From Streptomyces sp. AC550_RSS872 (GTDB lineage Bacteria > Actinomycetota > Actinomycetes > Streptomycetales > Streptomycetaceae), in NCBI RefSeq assembly GCF_019049285.1, contig NZ_JAGMUL010000169.1, positions 1 to 64,000 of the forward strand: a stretch of DNA of 64,000 nucleotides, read 5' to 3'. The position numbers were made by a program, and so were the translations under genes. Every line of letters starts with the position of its first letter. Position 1 is the first letter of the stretch. Positions 32,704 through 40,810 of this stretch are shown piece after piece. A model generated the notes under the pieces. The model saw nothing but the letters and a program-made list of their open reading frames with translations, had not been told where the DNA came from and searched no databases.

Positions 32704-34254
32704 TCAGTCGGCGGCTTCCACTCGTGCGCTCGTCCCGCCCGCCATCGCGAGCCCCAGCGTCCGTTCGTCCGCCTCGGTCTTGTCGTAGGTCGCCGTGATC
32801 CGGCCCTCGTACATCACCAGCACCCGGTCCGCGAGCCCTCGGATCTCGCTCAGCTCGGCCGAGACGAGGAGCACCGCGTGACCGGCGTCGCGGTAGGCGA
32901 TCAGCTGGTCGTGGATGTTCTGGATGGCGCCGATGTCGACCCCGCGCGTGGGCTGCTCGACGAGCAACAGCGGGGCGTCATGGGCGAGTTCACGGCCGAT
33001 CAGCAGCTTCTGGAGGTTGCCGCCGGACAGGGCGGAGGCCGGCGCCTCGGGGGCGGACGCCTTGATGCCGAAGCGCTCGATGAGGCGCCGCGCGTGGGCG
33101 CGGACGGCCGCGGGCCGCAGCAGGCCGCGGGAGGACAGGGACGTACGGTGGTGACCCATCGCGAGGTTGTCCGCGACCGATGCCGCCGGTGCCGTACCGA
33201 CGGCGTGCCGGTCCTCGGGGACGTACGCCAGGCCCTTGAGGCGGCGTTCGGTGGCCGAGGCGTGGGTGATGTCGTCGTCCTTGAGGGTCACTCGCCCGGC
33301 TGTGACCGGCCGCAGCCCGGCCAAAGCCTCGATCAGCTCGCTCTGCCCGTTGCCGGCGACACCGGCGATGCCGACGATCTCGCCGGCGCGGACGGAGAGC
33401 GTGATGTCGTGCACGGCGTCGGCGGACAGGCCCGTCGTGTCGAGAACCACCTCGCCCGGGGCGCCCGGCGCATGGATGCGGTCCAACTCGACCGCGCGGC
33501 CCGTCATCGCGGCCGCGATCTCGTCGGCGGACGTCTCCGCGGTGACCAGCCGGGCCACGACCCGCCCGTCCCGCAGGACGGTGACGTGGTCGCTGCCCTC
33601 CAGCACCTCGCGCAGCTTGTGCGTGACAAGGATCACCGTACGGCCCTCGGCGGCCAGCGACTTGAGCACCGCGAACAGGGCGTCGGCCTCGGCCGGCGTC
33701 AGCACGGCGGTCGGCTCGTCGAGGATGAGGGTCCGGGCGCCCCGGTGCAGCAGCTTGAGAATCTCCACGCGTTGACGCAGCCCGACCGGCAGGTCCCCGA
33801 CCCGGGCGTCCGGGTCGACGAACAGGCCGTGCTGCTCGGCGAGTTCACGCACCCGGCGGCGGGCGGCGGCGCGGTCCACCAGGCCGAAGCGGCGCGGCTC
33901 GGCGGCGTACACCACGTTCTCGGCGACGCTCAGCGAGCCGAACAGCTTGAAGCTCTGGTGCACCATGCCGAGCCCGGCGGCCATGGCGTCGGCGGGGCTG
34001 GCGAAGTCGACGTCCCGCCCGTCGATACGGATCGTCCCGGCATCCGGGACCTCCATGCCGTAAAGCACCGACATGAGCGTCGACTTGCCCGCGCCGTTCT
34101 CGCCCATGAGCGCGTGGATCTCGCCTCGGCGGACGGTCAGGTCGACGGCGTCGTTGGCGAGCGTGCCGGGGAACCGCTTGGTGATGCCCCGGAGCTCGAC
34201 GGCGACATCGGCCGGACCGGCGCCCCCGTCGACCTCAGCTCGCGGCGGGGTCAT
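32704..34254 (-). CDS. Nucleoside ABC transporter ATP-binding protein (two NBDs)
   Basis: Energises nucleoside uptake. The 516-aa protein has two ATPase domains. The first has an intact Walker A GENGAGKST (51-59), signature VGLRQRVEI and Walker B LILDEPTAVL. The second keeps LSGGNLQK and LLLVEQPTRGVD but its Walker A is degenerate (GVAGNGQSE, no Lys), as is usual in the sugar/nucleoside (CUT2/BMP) family. Its start overlaps the lipoprotein gene by 20 bp. Confidence 0.93.
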   Translation of the reverse strand: MTPPRAEVDGGAGPADVAVELRGITKRFPGTLANDAVDLTVRRGEIHALMGENGAGKSTLMSVLYGMEVPDAGTIRIDGRDVDFASPADAMAAGLGMVHQSFKLFGSLSVAENVVYAAEPRRFGLVDRAAARRRVRELAEQHGLFVDPDARVGDLPVGLRQRVEILKLLHRGARTLILDEPTAVLTPAEADALFAVLKSLAAEGRTVILVTHKLREVLEGSDHVTVLRDGRVVARLVTAETSADEIAAAMTGRAVELDRIHAPGAPGEVVLDTTGLSADAVHDITLSVRAGEIVGIAGVAGNGQSELIEALAGLRPVTAGRVTLKDDDITHASATERRLKGLAYVPEDRHAVGTAPAASVADNLAMGHHRTSLSSRGLLRPAAVRAHARRLIERFGIKASAPEAPASALSGGNLQKLLIGRELAHDAPLLLVEQPTRGVDIGAIQNIHDQLIAYRDAGHAVLLVSAELSEIRGLADRVLVMYEGRITATYDKTEADERTLGLAMAGGTSARVEAAD

Positions 34255-35287
34255 CGACCGTCAGCTTCCCGGCGACGATCTGGTCGCGCAGCGCCTCGAC
34301 CTGCTTCAGGACGTCCTTGTGCTCGGCGATGACGCACTTCGACGAGTCGACGCCGGCCTCCAGACCGGTCAGGCTGATGCCGCCCTCCTTCAGGCCGTAC
34401 GAGACGGTCGTGCCCGTCTTTCCGGCCAGGACCGCATCGATGCCCTTGTCCACGGCGACGTCCGTGCGCTTGATCACGTTGTCGACGACCGTGCCGGGCG
34501 CCGAGAGGCACTGGTTGACGTCGACGCCGTACGCGAACGCGCCCTTGGCCTTCGCCGCCTCGAAGACGCCGTAGTTGCCGGCCGCGGCGGCCGCCATGAT
34601 CTGGTCGTAGCCCTTGGCGAGCAGGGTGTTCGCCTGCTCCTTGGCGCGGGCCGAGTCGTCGAAGGGGGACTGTCCGCCGACGAAGCGCGTCGACGTCTCC
34701 GTACTGGCGGCGACCTTCTTGGCGCCGGCCGCGAACGGGTCGCTGTAGCGCCGGAACTGGGGCGTGTCGAGGACGTCGACGGCGCCGACCTTGCCGGACT
34801 TGCTGAGCAGGCCCGCCTCGGCACCCGCGAGGAAGACGCCCTCGTGCTCGCGGAAGACCGCGCAGCTGACGTTCTTGTACGTCTTCGTCGTGCAGGCGTC
34901 GACGATCAGGAACTGCTGCTTCGGGTTCTTCTCGGCCTGCTGGGCGACGAGGTCGGCGAACTCGAAGCCGACCAGCACGACGACGTCCGGCTTCGCGTCG
35001 ACGGCCGCCTGGACGTTCTGCTGCTGGGAGGCGGCGTCCGTGGACTCGTAGACCTTCTGCGCCCCGTCGTGCCGCTTCGCCGCGTCCTTGATGCCGCTGA
35101 CGGCGAGCTTCAGGAACTCGTTCTGCCCGACGGCGTCGGGGGTGACCAGCGTGAACGACTTTCCGCTGGCGCCGCGCGCACTGTCGGAGGCGTCCTTCTT
35201 GGCGGCGGCGTTGCAGGCGGTGGCCGCGGTCACCACGAGCGCGGTGGTGGCGGCGAGTTGCAGGGAACGACGGAGTCTGCGGGGCAT
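34235..35287 (-). CDS. BMP-family nucleoside-binding lipoprotein
   Basis: Extracellular substrate-binding component, 350 aa. A signal peptide ends in a lipobox-like ATAC with the lipidated Cys at 25; the mature part has PnrA/BmpA hallmarks (VTPDAVGQNEFLKLAVSGIKDAAKRH, DVVVLVGFEFADLVAQQAEKNP, GAEAGLLSKSGKVGAVD). BMP proteins bind nucleosides such as inosine and guanosine; methylthio-nucleosides are suggested here by context only. GGGAAGG precedes the ATG at 35287. The first structural gene of the operon, it is preceded by a 21-codon leader frame with a 100-nt gap. Confidence 0.92.
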   Translation of the reverse strand: MPRRLRRSLQLAATTALVVTAATACNAAAKKDASDSARGASGKSFTLVTPDAVGQNEFLKLAVSGIKDAAKRHDGAQKVYESTDAASQQQNVQAAVDAKPDVVVLVGFEFADLVAQQAEKNPKQQFLIVDACTTKTYKNVSCAVFREHEGVFLAGAEAGLLSKSGKVGAVDVLDTPQFRRYSDPFAAGAKKVAASTETSTRFVGGQSPFDDSARAKEQANTLLAKGYDQIMAAAAAGNYGVFEAAKAKGAFAYGVDVNQCLSAPGTVVDNVIKRTDVAVDKGIDAVLAGKTGTTVSYGLKEGGISLTGLEAGVDSSKCVIAEHKDVLKQVEALRDQIVAGKLTVDDPAAS

Positions 35288-35387
35288 GGGGACCTTCCCT
35301 GGAAGCCGGCGGGGAACGGCAAGGCGCGCTCGGCGATGAACGCGAAGTGAGAGGGGCGACGCCTGGAGAGGCTGAGGTGGGGGCGGC

Positions 35388-35453
35388 TCAGCGGGGACAG
35401 CCGTCGCCGGCACAGCGGCCGAAGTCGAGGTAGCGGCGCTTGGTGAGCAGCAC
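35388..35453 (-). CDS. Cys-containing leader peptide upstream of the nucleoside transporter operon
   Basis: A 21-codon open frame (GTG start, TGA stop) with AGGAGG four bases before the start. The peptide starts MLLTKRRYLDF and ends FGRCAGDGCPR, with Cys at positions 14 and 19. Arg-rich short peptides with an LxxRRxxDFxR core and cysteines near the end are annotated in Streptomyces as putative leader peptides of sulphur genes, and cysteine-responsive upstream frames are known in mycobacteria. Ribosome stalling at the Cys codons could sense cysteine supply. Translation is not demonstrated. Confidence 0.68.
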   Translation of the reverse strand: MLLTKRRYLDFGRCAGDGCPR

Positions 35454-35600
35454 ACGTCCTCCTCGTATCGGCCTGCGGGCTGTGCGGGTGGATGGACTGT
35501 ACACCTGGCGTTCGGACGTGCGCTCGACTGTCTCGAACTGTGGTTTCTCAAGGTCATGTACGGTGGCGAATCACCCACGGAGCAGTAGGAGTGTCCTCTG

Positions 35601-36653
<1,053 letters not shown>

Positions 36654-36691
36654 CGTCTCCGGGCGAGGACACCGACCTATACTCCGAACCC

Positions 36692-37024
36692 ATGACCGAC
36701 GCTGCGACCTCCCCGGATGCGGATCTGGTCGGCGCACTGAAGGCGCTGGCCAACCCGGTGCGCCTGCAACTGCTGGCCTGGCTGCGCGAGCCCGAGCGGC
36801 ACTTCTCGCAGTACGAGGCGATCGCGGATCCGGCCGAGGTCGGGGTCTGTGTGAGCCACATCCAGGCCAAGGCCGGGCTGGCCCAGTCGACGGTGTCGGC
36901 GTACCTGGCCGAACTTCAGCGGGCGGGTCTGGTGCGGGCGACGCGGGTGGGCAAGTGGACCCACTACAAGCGGGACGAGGAGCGCATCGCCGAGCTGGTC
37001 GCCCGGCTCGGGCGGACTCTCTAG
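36692..37024 (+). CDS. ArsR-family transcriptional regulator
   Basis: A 110-aa winged-helix repressor: LVGALKALANPVRLQLLAWLREPE, recognition region SHIQAKAGLAQSTVSAYLAELQRAGLV and wing TRVGKWTHYKRDEE. Metal-site cysteines of classic ArsR/SmtB proteins are absent except a single VCVSH cysteine, so the signal may be redox or an organic ligand. It is 38 bp downstream of mtnA and 67 bp upstream of an F420-type oxidoreductase; dyads in the latter gap are likely its targets. Confidence 0.88.
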   Translation: MTDAATSPDADLVGALKALANPVRLQLLAWLREPERHFSQYEAIADPAEVGVCVSHIQAKAGLAQSTVSAYLAELQRAGLVRATRVGKWTHYKRDEERIAELVARLGRTL

Positions 37025-37063
37025 CGGCGAGAACTCGCCGTCCTGGCAGGCCTGTTGGAATTC

Positions 37064-37091
37064 GTATCGAGAATCTGCGATATTCCGATAC
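37064..37091 (+). promoter_or_regulatory. Overlapping dyads upstream of the LLM oxidoreductase
   Basis: GTATCG (37064-37069) and CGATAC (37086-37091) form one dyad, and TATCG (37065-37069) with CGATA (37078-37082) a second, in an AT-rich stretch ending one base or less before the start codon. A likely operator of the adjacent ArsR-type repressor. Confidence 0.45.
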
Positions 37092-37958
37092 ATGATGAAC
37101 CTGGGGACCTTCGGCATCTACACCTTCGACTTCGAGCACCAGCCCGCCGCGCGGGTGCGTGACTCCGTACAGGAGCTGGAACAACTGGGCTGGCGGGCGG
37201 TGTGGTTCCCCGAGGTGGGCGGGCGTGAGGCGCTCACCCAGGCCGGCTATCTGCTCGCCTCGACCGAGCGGCTGCACGTGGTCAACGGCATCGCGCAGAT
37301 CTGGTCGCGGGAGGCGGGCGCGACCCACGCCGCGAGCGCGCTGCTGGCCGACGCCTACCCGGGACGGCATGTCCTGGGTCTGGGATTCGGCGGAGCGCGA
37401 CCGGGCGTCAAGCCCCTGGCGGCCATGGCCGGGTACATCGACGAACTGGACGCCCTCGCGAAGGAGTCGTCCGTGCCCGCGCCGCGAACCCCGGTACGCC
37501 GCATCCTCGCGGCCTACGGCCCCAAGATGCTCGCCCTGGCCCGGGACCGCTCCGCCGGCGCCCACACCTACCACGTCAACACGGCCCACACCGCCCAGGC
37601 CCGGGAGATCCTCGGCCCCGACGCGTTCCTCGGCGTCGAGCACGCGGTGCTCCTGGAGCGGGACCCCGACACCGCCCGCGCGACAGCACGCGAGCACCTG
37701 CGGCCGTACCTCGGCACCCCTTACAACATCGCCAAGTTCCGCCGCCTCGGCTACACCGACGAGGAGATCGCGCACGGCGGCAGCGACCGCATCGTGGACG
37801 ACCTCGTGTTCTGGGGAGACCTGGACACGGTGGTGGACAAGCTCCAGGCCCACGTCCGAGCGGGTGCCGGCCATGTCGCCGTACAGGTCATCGGCACCGA
37901 ACCCGGCGGCTCCGCGATGCCGCACTGGCGGCGACTCGGCGAGGCGCTGCTGCCGTGA
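37092..37958 (+). CDS. LLM-class F420-dependent oxidoreductase
   Basis: A 288-aa luciferase-like enzyme (MNLGTFGIYTFDFEHQP, VWFPEVGGREALTQAGYLL, PGRHVLGLGFGGARPGVKPL) resembling the TIGR03620 group of probable F420-dependent enzymes. Substrate unknown. Next to the ArsR gene and possibly controlled by it. The first of two consecutive ATG codons is used here; the ribosome binding site is poor, so a leaderless transcript is possible. It shows no obvious chemical link to the mtn genes around it. Confidence 0.88.
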   Translation: MMNLGTFGIYTFDFEHQPAARVRDSVQELEQLGWRAVWFPEVGGREALTQAGYLLASTERLHVVNGIAQIWSREAGATHAASALLADAYPGRHVLGLGFGGARPGVKPLAAMAGYIDELDALAKESSVPAPRTPVRRILAAYGPKMLALARDRSAGAHTYHVNTAHTAQAREILGPDAFLGVEHAVLLERDPDTARATAREHLRPYLGTPYNIAKFRRLGYTDEEIAHGGSDRIVDDLVFWGDLDTVVDKLQAHVRAGAGHVAVQVIGTEPGGSAMPHWRRLGEALLP

Positions 37959-38010
37959 GTGGGCTGGTCACCGTCCGGCCGCCGGTACGCCTCGACATAG
38001 CGGCCCCCGG

Positions 38011-38619
38011 CTAGCGCTGGGCGAGCTCCAACTCCAGCAGCCACTCCACCACTTCGGTGTGGTGCCGGGCCTGGCGCGGGTTGTCGCCCCAGACGTAGAG
38101 GCCGTGTCCGGCCACGACCACCGCGGGCATACGGGGGTCGCGCGCGGCCTCCAGGCGGTCGCCCAGGACCTTCATGTCCTGGCTGTTGGCGATGACCGGC
38201 AGGAGCACCTCGACGTCGTGGGCGGGCTGACCGACGCCCTTGAGCATCTCCAGGTCCTTGAACACGATGCCACCGGGCTCACGGCGGCCCATCGCCACGG
38301 ACGCGACCGTGTGGACGTGGACCACGGCCCCGGCCCCGGTCAGTGCGGCCACGCGCGCGTGGAGCTCGGCCTCGGCTGACGGCTTGCCGCCCTTGACCGC
38401 GGACCCCTGCCCGTCGACCAGCACCACGTCCGCGGGCGTCAGTTCGCCCTTGTCGTGACCGCTGGCCGTCACCGCCAGCCGCAACGGCTCGCGGGACAGC
38501 ACCACGGACAGGTTGCCGGAGGTGCCCCGCATCCAGCCGAAGGACGCGAACCGGGCGGACTCGGCGGCCAGGACCGCGCCCGCCTCCTCAAGGTCGAGTT
38601 GGCTGATGTCGGCGGTCAC
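38011..38619 (-). CDS. mtnB: Methylthioribulose-1-phosphate dehydratase
   Basis: Class II aldolase-fold dehydratase that forms 2,3-diketo-5-methylthiopentyl-1-phosphate. In 202 aa: RGTSGNLSV (31-39) phosphate loop, TASGHDKG, zinc ligands H101 and H103 in VVHVHTVAS, and a late zinc His in AGHGLYVWG (H172). GTG at 38619 overlaps the mtnC stop by 4 bp. Last gene of the mtnD-mtnC-mtnB operon. Confidence 0.94.
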   Translation of the reverse strand: MTADISQLDLEEAGAVLAAESARFASFGWMRGTSGNLSVVLSREPLRLAVTASGHDKGELTPADVVLVDGQGSAVKGGKPSAEAELHARVAALTGAGAVVHVHTVASVAMGRREPGGIVFKDLEMLKGVGQPAHDVEVLLPVIANSQDMKVLGDRLEAARDPRMPAVVVAGHGLYVWGDNPRQARHHTEVVEWLLELELAQR

Positions 38620-39350
38620 GTGCTGCTCCCGGAAGTGGTGATGGTGATCTCGTCGAACGTCCCCGCCGGCGCGTGGTCGCCGACGCCCTGCTCGTAGTAC
38701 GGCTCCCCGGGCCGCCGGACCCCGACCGTCCGCCAGCCCGCCGCGCGGGCAGCGTCCAGCTCGCCTGGGCGGTCGGAGAGGAAGAGCAGACGGGCGGGCC
38801 CGATGCGGGTCGACTCCGCGATTCGGCGGTACGACTCCGGCTCCTGCTTGGGGCCCGCGTTCTCGGTGTCGTACAGACCGGAGACGAGCGGCGTCAGATC
38901 GCCGTCCGGGCTGTTGGTGAACCACGCCCGCTGGGCGGCCACCGACCCGGACGAGTAGACGTACAGCCGTACGCCCGCCGCGTGCCACGCGCGCAGCCGC
39001 GGTACGACGTCGTCGTAGAAGTGCGACACGAGGTCACCGCGCGCGAAGCCCTCGGACCAGATGATGCCCTGGAGCGTCTTCAGCGGGGTGGCCTTGCGGT
39101 CCTCGTCCAGCCAGGTGTTGAGGGTCTTCTCGATCCGTACGGCGTCGGCGTCCGGCTCGCCCGTCAGCTCCCGCACCTGGTCGACGGCCCGCGCCACCTC
39201 CGGATCGTCGCCGCGCTCGGTGAGCAGCGCGGCGAACCGCGAGCGCGAGTACGGGTACAGCACGTCCACGACGAACCCGGTGGCACTCGTGGTGCCCTCG
39301 ATGTCGAGCACCACGGCGTCCACGTCGAACCGAAGCTCCCGCACGGTCAC
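38616..39350 (-). CDS. mtnC: Enolase-phosphatase (acireductone synthase)
   Basis: Bifunctional HAD enzyme that enolises the diketo phosphate and removes phosphate to give acireductone. The 244-aa protein has the E1-type motif VVLDIEGTTSATGFV (D16, E18), the second motif YVYSSGSVAAQRAWF, the Lys in GPKQEPESYRRI and the third acidic motif LFLSDRPGELDAA. The GTG start overlaps the mtnD stop (GTGA), and its own stop overlaps the mtnB start, so all three genes are translationally coupled. Confidence 0.95.
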   Translation of the reverse strand: MTVRELRFDVDAVVLDIEGTTSATGFVVDVLYPYSRSRFAALLTERGDDPEVARAVDQVRELTGEPDADAVRIEKTLNTWLDEDRKATPLKTLQGIIWSEGFARGDLVSHFYDDVVPRLRAWHAAGVRLYVYSSGSVAAQRAWFTNSPDGDLTPLVSGLYDTENAGPKQEPESYRRIAESTRIGPARLLFLSDRPGELDAARAAGWRTVGVRRPGEPYYEQGVGDHAPAGTFDEITITTSGSST

Positions 39351-39946
39351 GCCGCGGCCCTGTCGGCGTCGTAGCCCGCCGCGATCGTGTCGTAGTCCGG
39401 GAAGCGGGAAGCGATCGTGGAACCGGTGAAGTTGCCGATCCAGCCGTCCTCCTCGTGGAAGAAGCGGATCGCGGTGAACGACGGCTTCGTGCCCATGTCG
39501 AACCAGTGCGTGGTGCCGCGCGGCACGCCGAGCAGGTCACCCTTCTCGCAGAAGACGGCGTGCACCTCGCCGTTCACATGGAGATAGAAGATGCCGGAGC
39601 CGGAGACGAAGAAGCGCACCTCGTCATCGTCGTCGTGCGTGTGTTCCTGGAGGAACTTCTCGCGCGCGGCCTTCGCCTTCGCCGGGAACTCCGGGTCGTC
39701 GCTGGGGTGCAGGCCCAGCACGTCGACGGTGGTGAAGCCCTCCTCGGCGTTGAGCCGGTCGATCTCCGGGCCGTACGCCGCGAACACGGTCTCGCTGTCC
39801 GCGTCGAACGGGACGTCCTCGCGGACCGGCCACCGCTCGTAGCGCACGCCCAGCGGCTTCAGCGCCTCGGCGATCTCGGCGGGGTCCGAGGTGCGGCGGA
39901 CAACGCTCTCCGGTCCGGACTCGGGCCAGGTCGTCAGCAGGGTCAT
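39347..39946 (-). CDS. mtnD: Acireductone dioxygenase
   Basis: Cupin dioxygenase that cleaves acireductone; with Fe it gives the methionine keto acid and formate. In 199 aa the metal ligands are H102 and H104, E109 (EHTHDDDDE) and H147 (GTTHWFD). AGGAG precedes the ATG at 39946. First structural gene of the mtnDCB operon; a 24-codon Cys-containing leader frame ends 102 nt upstream. The aminotransferase for the last step to methionine is not in the window and is probably supplied by a general enzyme. Confidence 0.95.
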   Translation of the reverse strand: MTLLTTWPESGPESVVRRTSDPAEIAEALKPLGVRYERWPVREDVPFDADSETVFAAYGPEIDRLNAEEGFTTVDVLGLHPSDDPEFPAKAKAAREKFLQEHTHDDDDEVRFFVSGSGIFYLHVNGEVHAVFCEKGDLLGVPRGTTHWFDMGTKPSFTAIRFFHEEDGWIGNFTGSTIASRFPDYDTIAAGYDADRAAA

Positions 39947-39975
39947 GGGTGCAACTCCTGGAACTGGAAAGGGGG

Positions 39976-39999
39976 CCGGGTACCGAGACAAGCACCCGG
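39976..39999 (-). promoter_or_regulatory. Hairpin in the mtnD leader
   Basis: Six-bp arms CCGGGT / ACCCGG around a 12-base loop lie between the leader-peptide stop and the mtnD ribosome binding site, where an attenuator or sequestering stem would be expected. Confidence 0.35.
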
Positions 40000-40048
40000 G
40001 AGGGGAAGTGAGGAAGGGCGCAGCGGCGGGAAGGCCGGGCGGTACTGG

Positions 40049-40123
40049 TCAGCCGCGACACATCGCGCCGGGACAGCAGCGCATGCGGGGCATGCGGATC
40101 GCTGTCGCACGGGGTGTCGTCAT
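40049..40123 (-). CDS. Cys-containing leader peptide upstream of mtnD
   Basis: A 24-codon frame with ATG start, GAGG five bases before it and TGA stop. The peptide starts MTTPRATAIRMPR and ends RCCPGAMCRG: adjacent Cys codons at 16-17 and a third at 22. It does not look like a protein fragment; it fits a regulatory leader whose translation depends on cysteinyl-tRNA. The distance to mtnD (102 nt) is nearly the same as that between the other leader and the nucleoside-transporter operon (100 nt). Translation and regulation are inferred. Confidence 0.68.
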   Translation of the reverse strand: MTTPRATAIRMPRMRCCPGAMCRG

Positions 40124-40130
40124 CAGGGCC

Positions 40131-40565
40131 TCACTGTGCCGGTGGGGGTGCCGGACGTGCCGGTTCGGGTGCCGGTCTGCGGTGATCGTAACTCCGTGTT
40201 GACGCCGTCGAGGCGTCAACCGGGTGTGACGTACTCGTTGTCTCACGTGATGAGAAACCGCTTGCATCGCTTTGACGGGTGGCTGAAGTCGTTCCAACTC
40301 CCCACTCCGCTGACGGACCTGCAGACCCTGTCGGCCGGACCCGCCCCGGCGTCGCGGCGTGCGCTGCTGCTGGGGCGTGAACTGACCGTGAGACTGCGAG
40401 GAGTTGACGAGACCGGAGCACGTGCGGGTCGAGGAGTCCGTACTCGGCCGCCTTGACGGGCGGCGGCACAGGAGCGCGCGGGACCTCGTCCTCGCTCAGG
40501 CGTCGCAGGAAGGGGAACCCGCCGGGCGCGAGCAGGTCGGCCATGTCAGCGTCGGTGATCGTCAC
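40131..40565 (-). pseudogene. Doubtful frame, possible gene remnant
   Basis: An open frame of 144 codons begins MTITDADMADLLAPGGFPF. Only about the first 48 codons show the genome's strong third-position GC bias; the rest has random-looking composition and runs through the presumed mtnD promoter and its palindrome. No ribosome binding site is visible. It may be the preserved beginning of a decayed gene or not coding at all. I do not recognise the sequence. Confidence 0.25.
40199..40219. promoter_or_regulatory. 21-bp palindrome, candidate mtnDCB operator
   Basis: Perfect 8-bp arms TTGACGCC and GGCGTCAA around GTCGA, 76 bp upstream of the leader-peptide start. TTGACG could also be a -35 element on the minus strand; TACGAT further downstream is a possible -10, but the spacing of about 23 is too long for a standard promoter. 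Confidence 0.5.
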
Positions 40566-40638
40566 GCCCGCACGACAGCGGCGGCACCGGCCTCGACGCC
40601 CGCAGATGTCCGGCAGGCGACGCGCGGGCCAGGCATGC

Positions 40639-40672
40639 GAAAGGGGCGGCTCCGTCGGCGTGGAGCCGCCCC
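40639..40672. terminator. Terminator downstream of glpD
   Basis: Perfect 13-bp stem AAGGGGCGGCTCC / GGAGCCGCCCCTT with an 8-base loop, 139 bp past the glpD stop. Confidence 0.8.
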
Positions 40673-40810
40673 TTCCGGTGGTGGCCGGCCCCGGTGCGGA
40701 AGAACGCGGGGTGGGCCGCCCTCGTGCGGTCCGGCCTGGTCAGGGGAGTGGCCGGACCTGACACCGGGGGAGGCTCATCCGGCGAAAACCCCCCTCGGTG
40801 CCCGCGAGGC

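Larger units (their letters stand above)
40124..40810. other. Regulatory and gene-poor region upstream of mtnD
   Basis: About 690 bp between the mtnD leader and glpD. It holds a 21-bp palindrome (40199-40219), a possible gene remnant on the minus strand and the glpD terminator. The segment 40124-40300 has lower GC and is the probable mtnDCB promoter area. Confidence 0.5.

Noticed and set aside
39947..40300. SAM riboswitch upstream of mtnD
   Set aside because: Looked for known S-box or SAM-IV core sequences before mtnD, mtnA and the BMP operon and saw none; short Cys leader frames explain the regions before mtnD and the BMP gene better.
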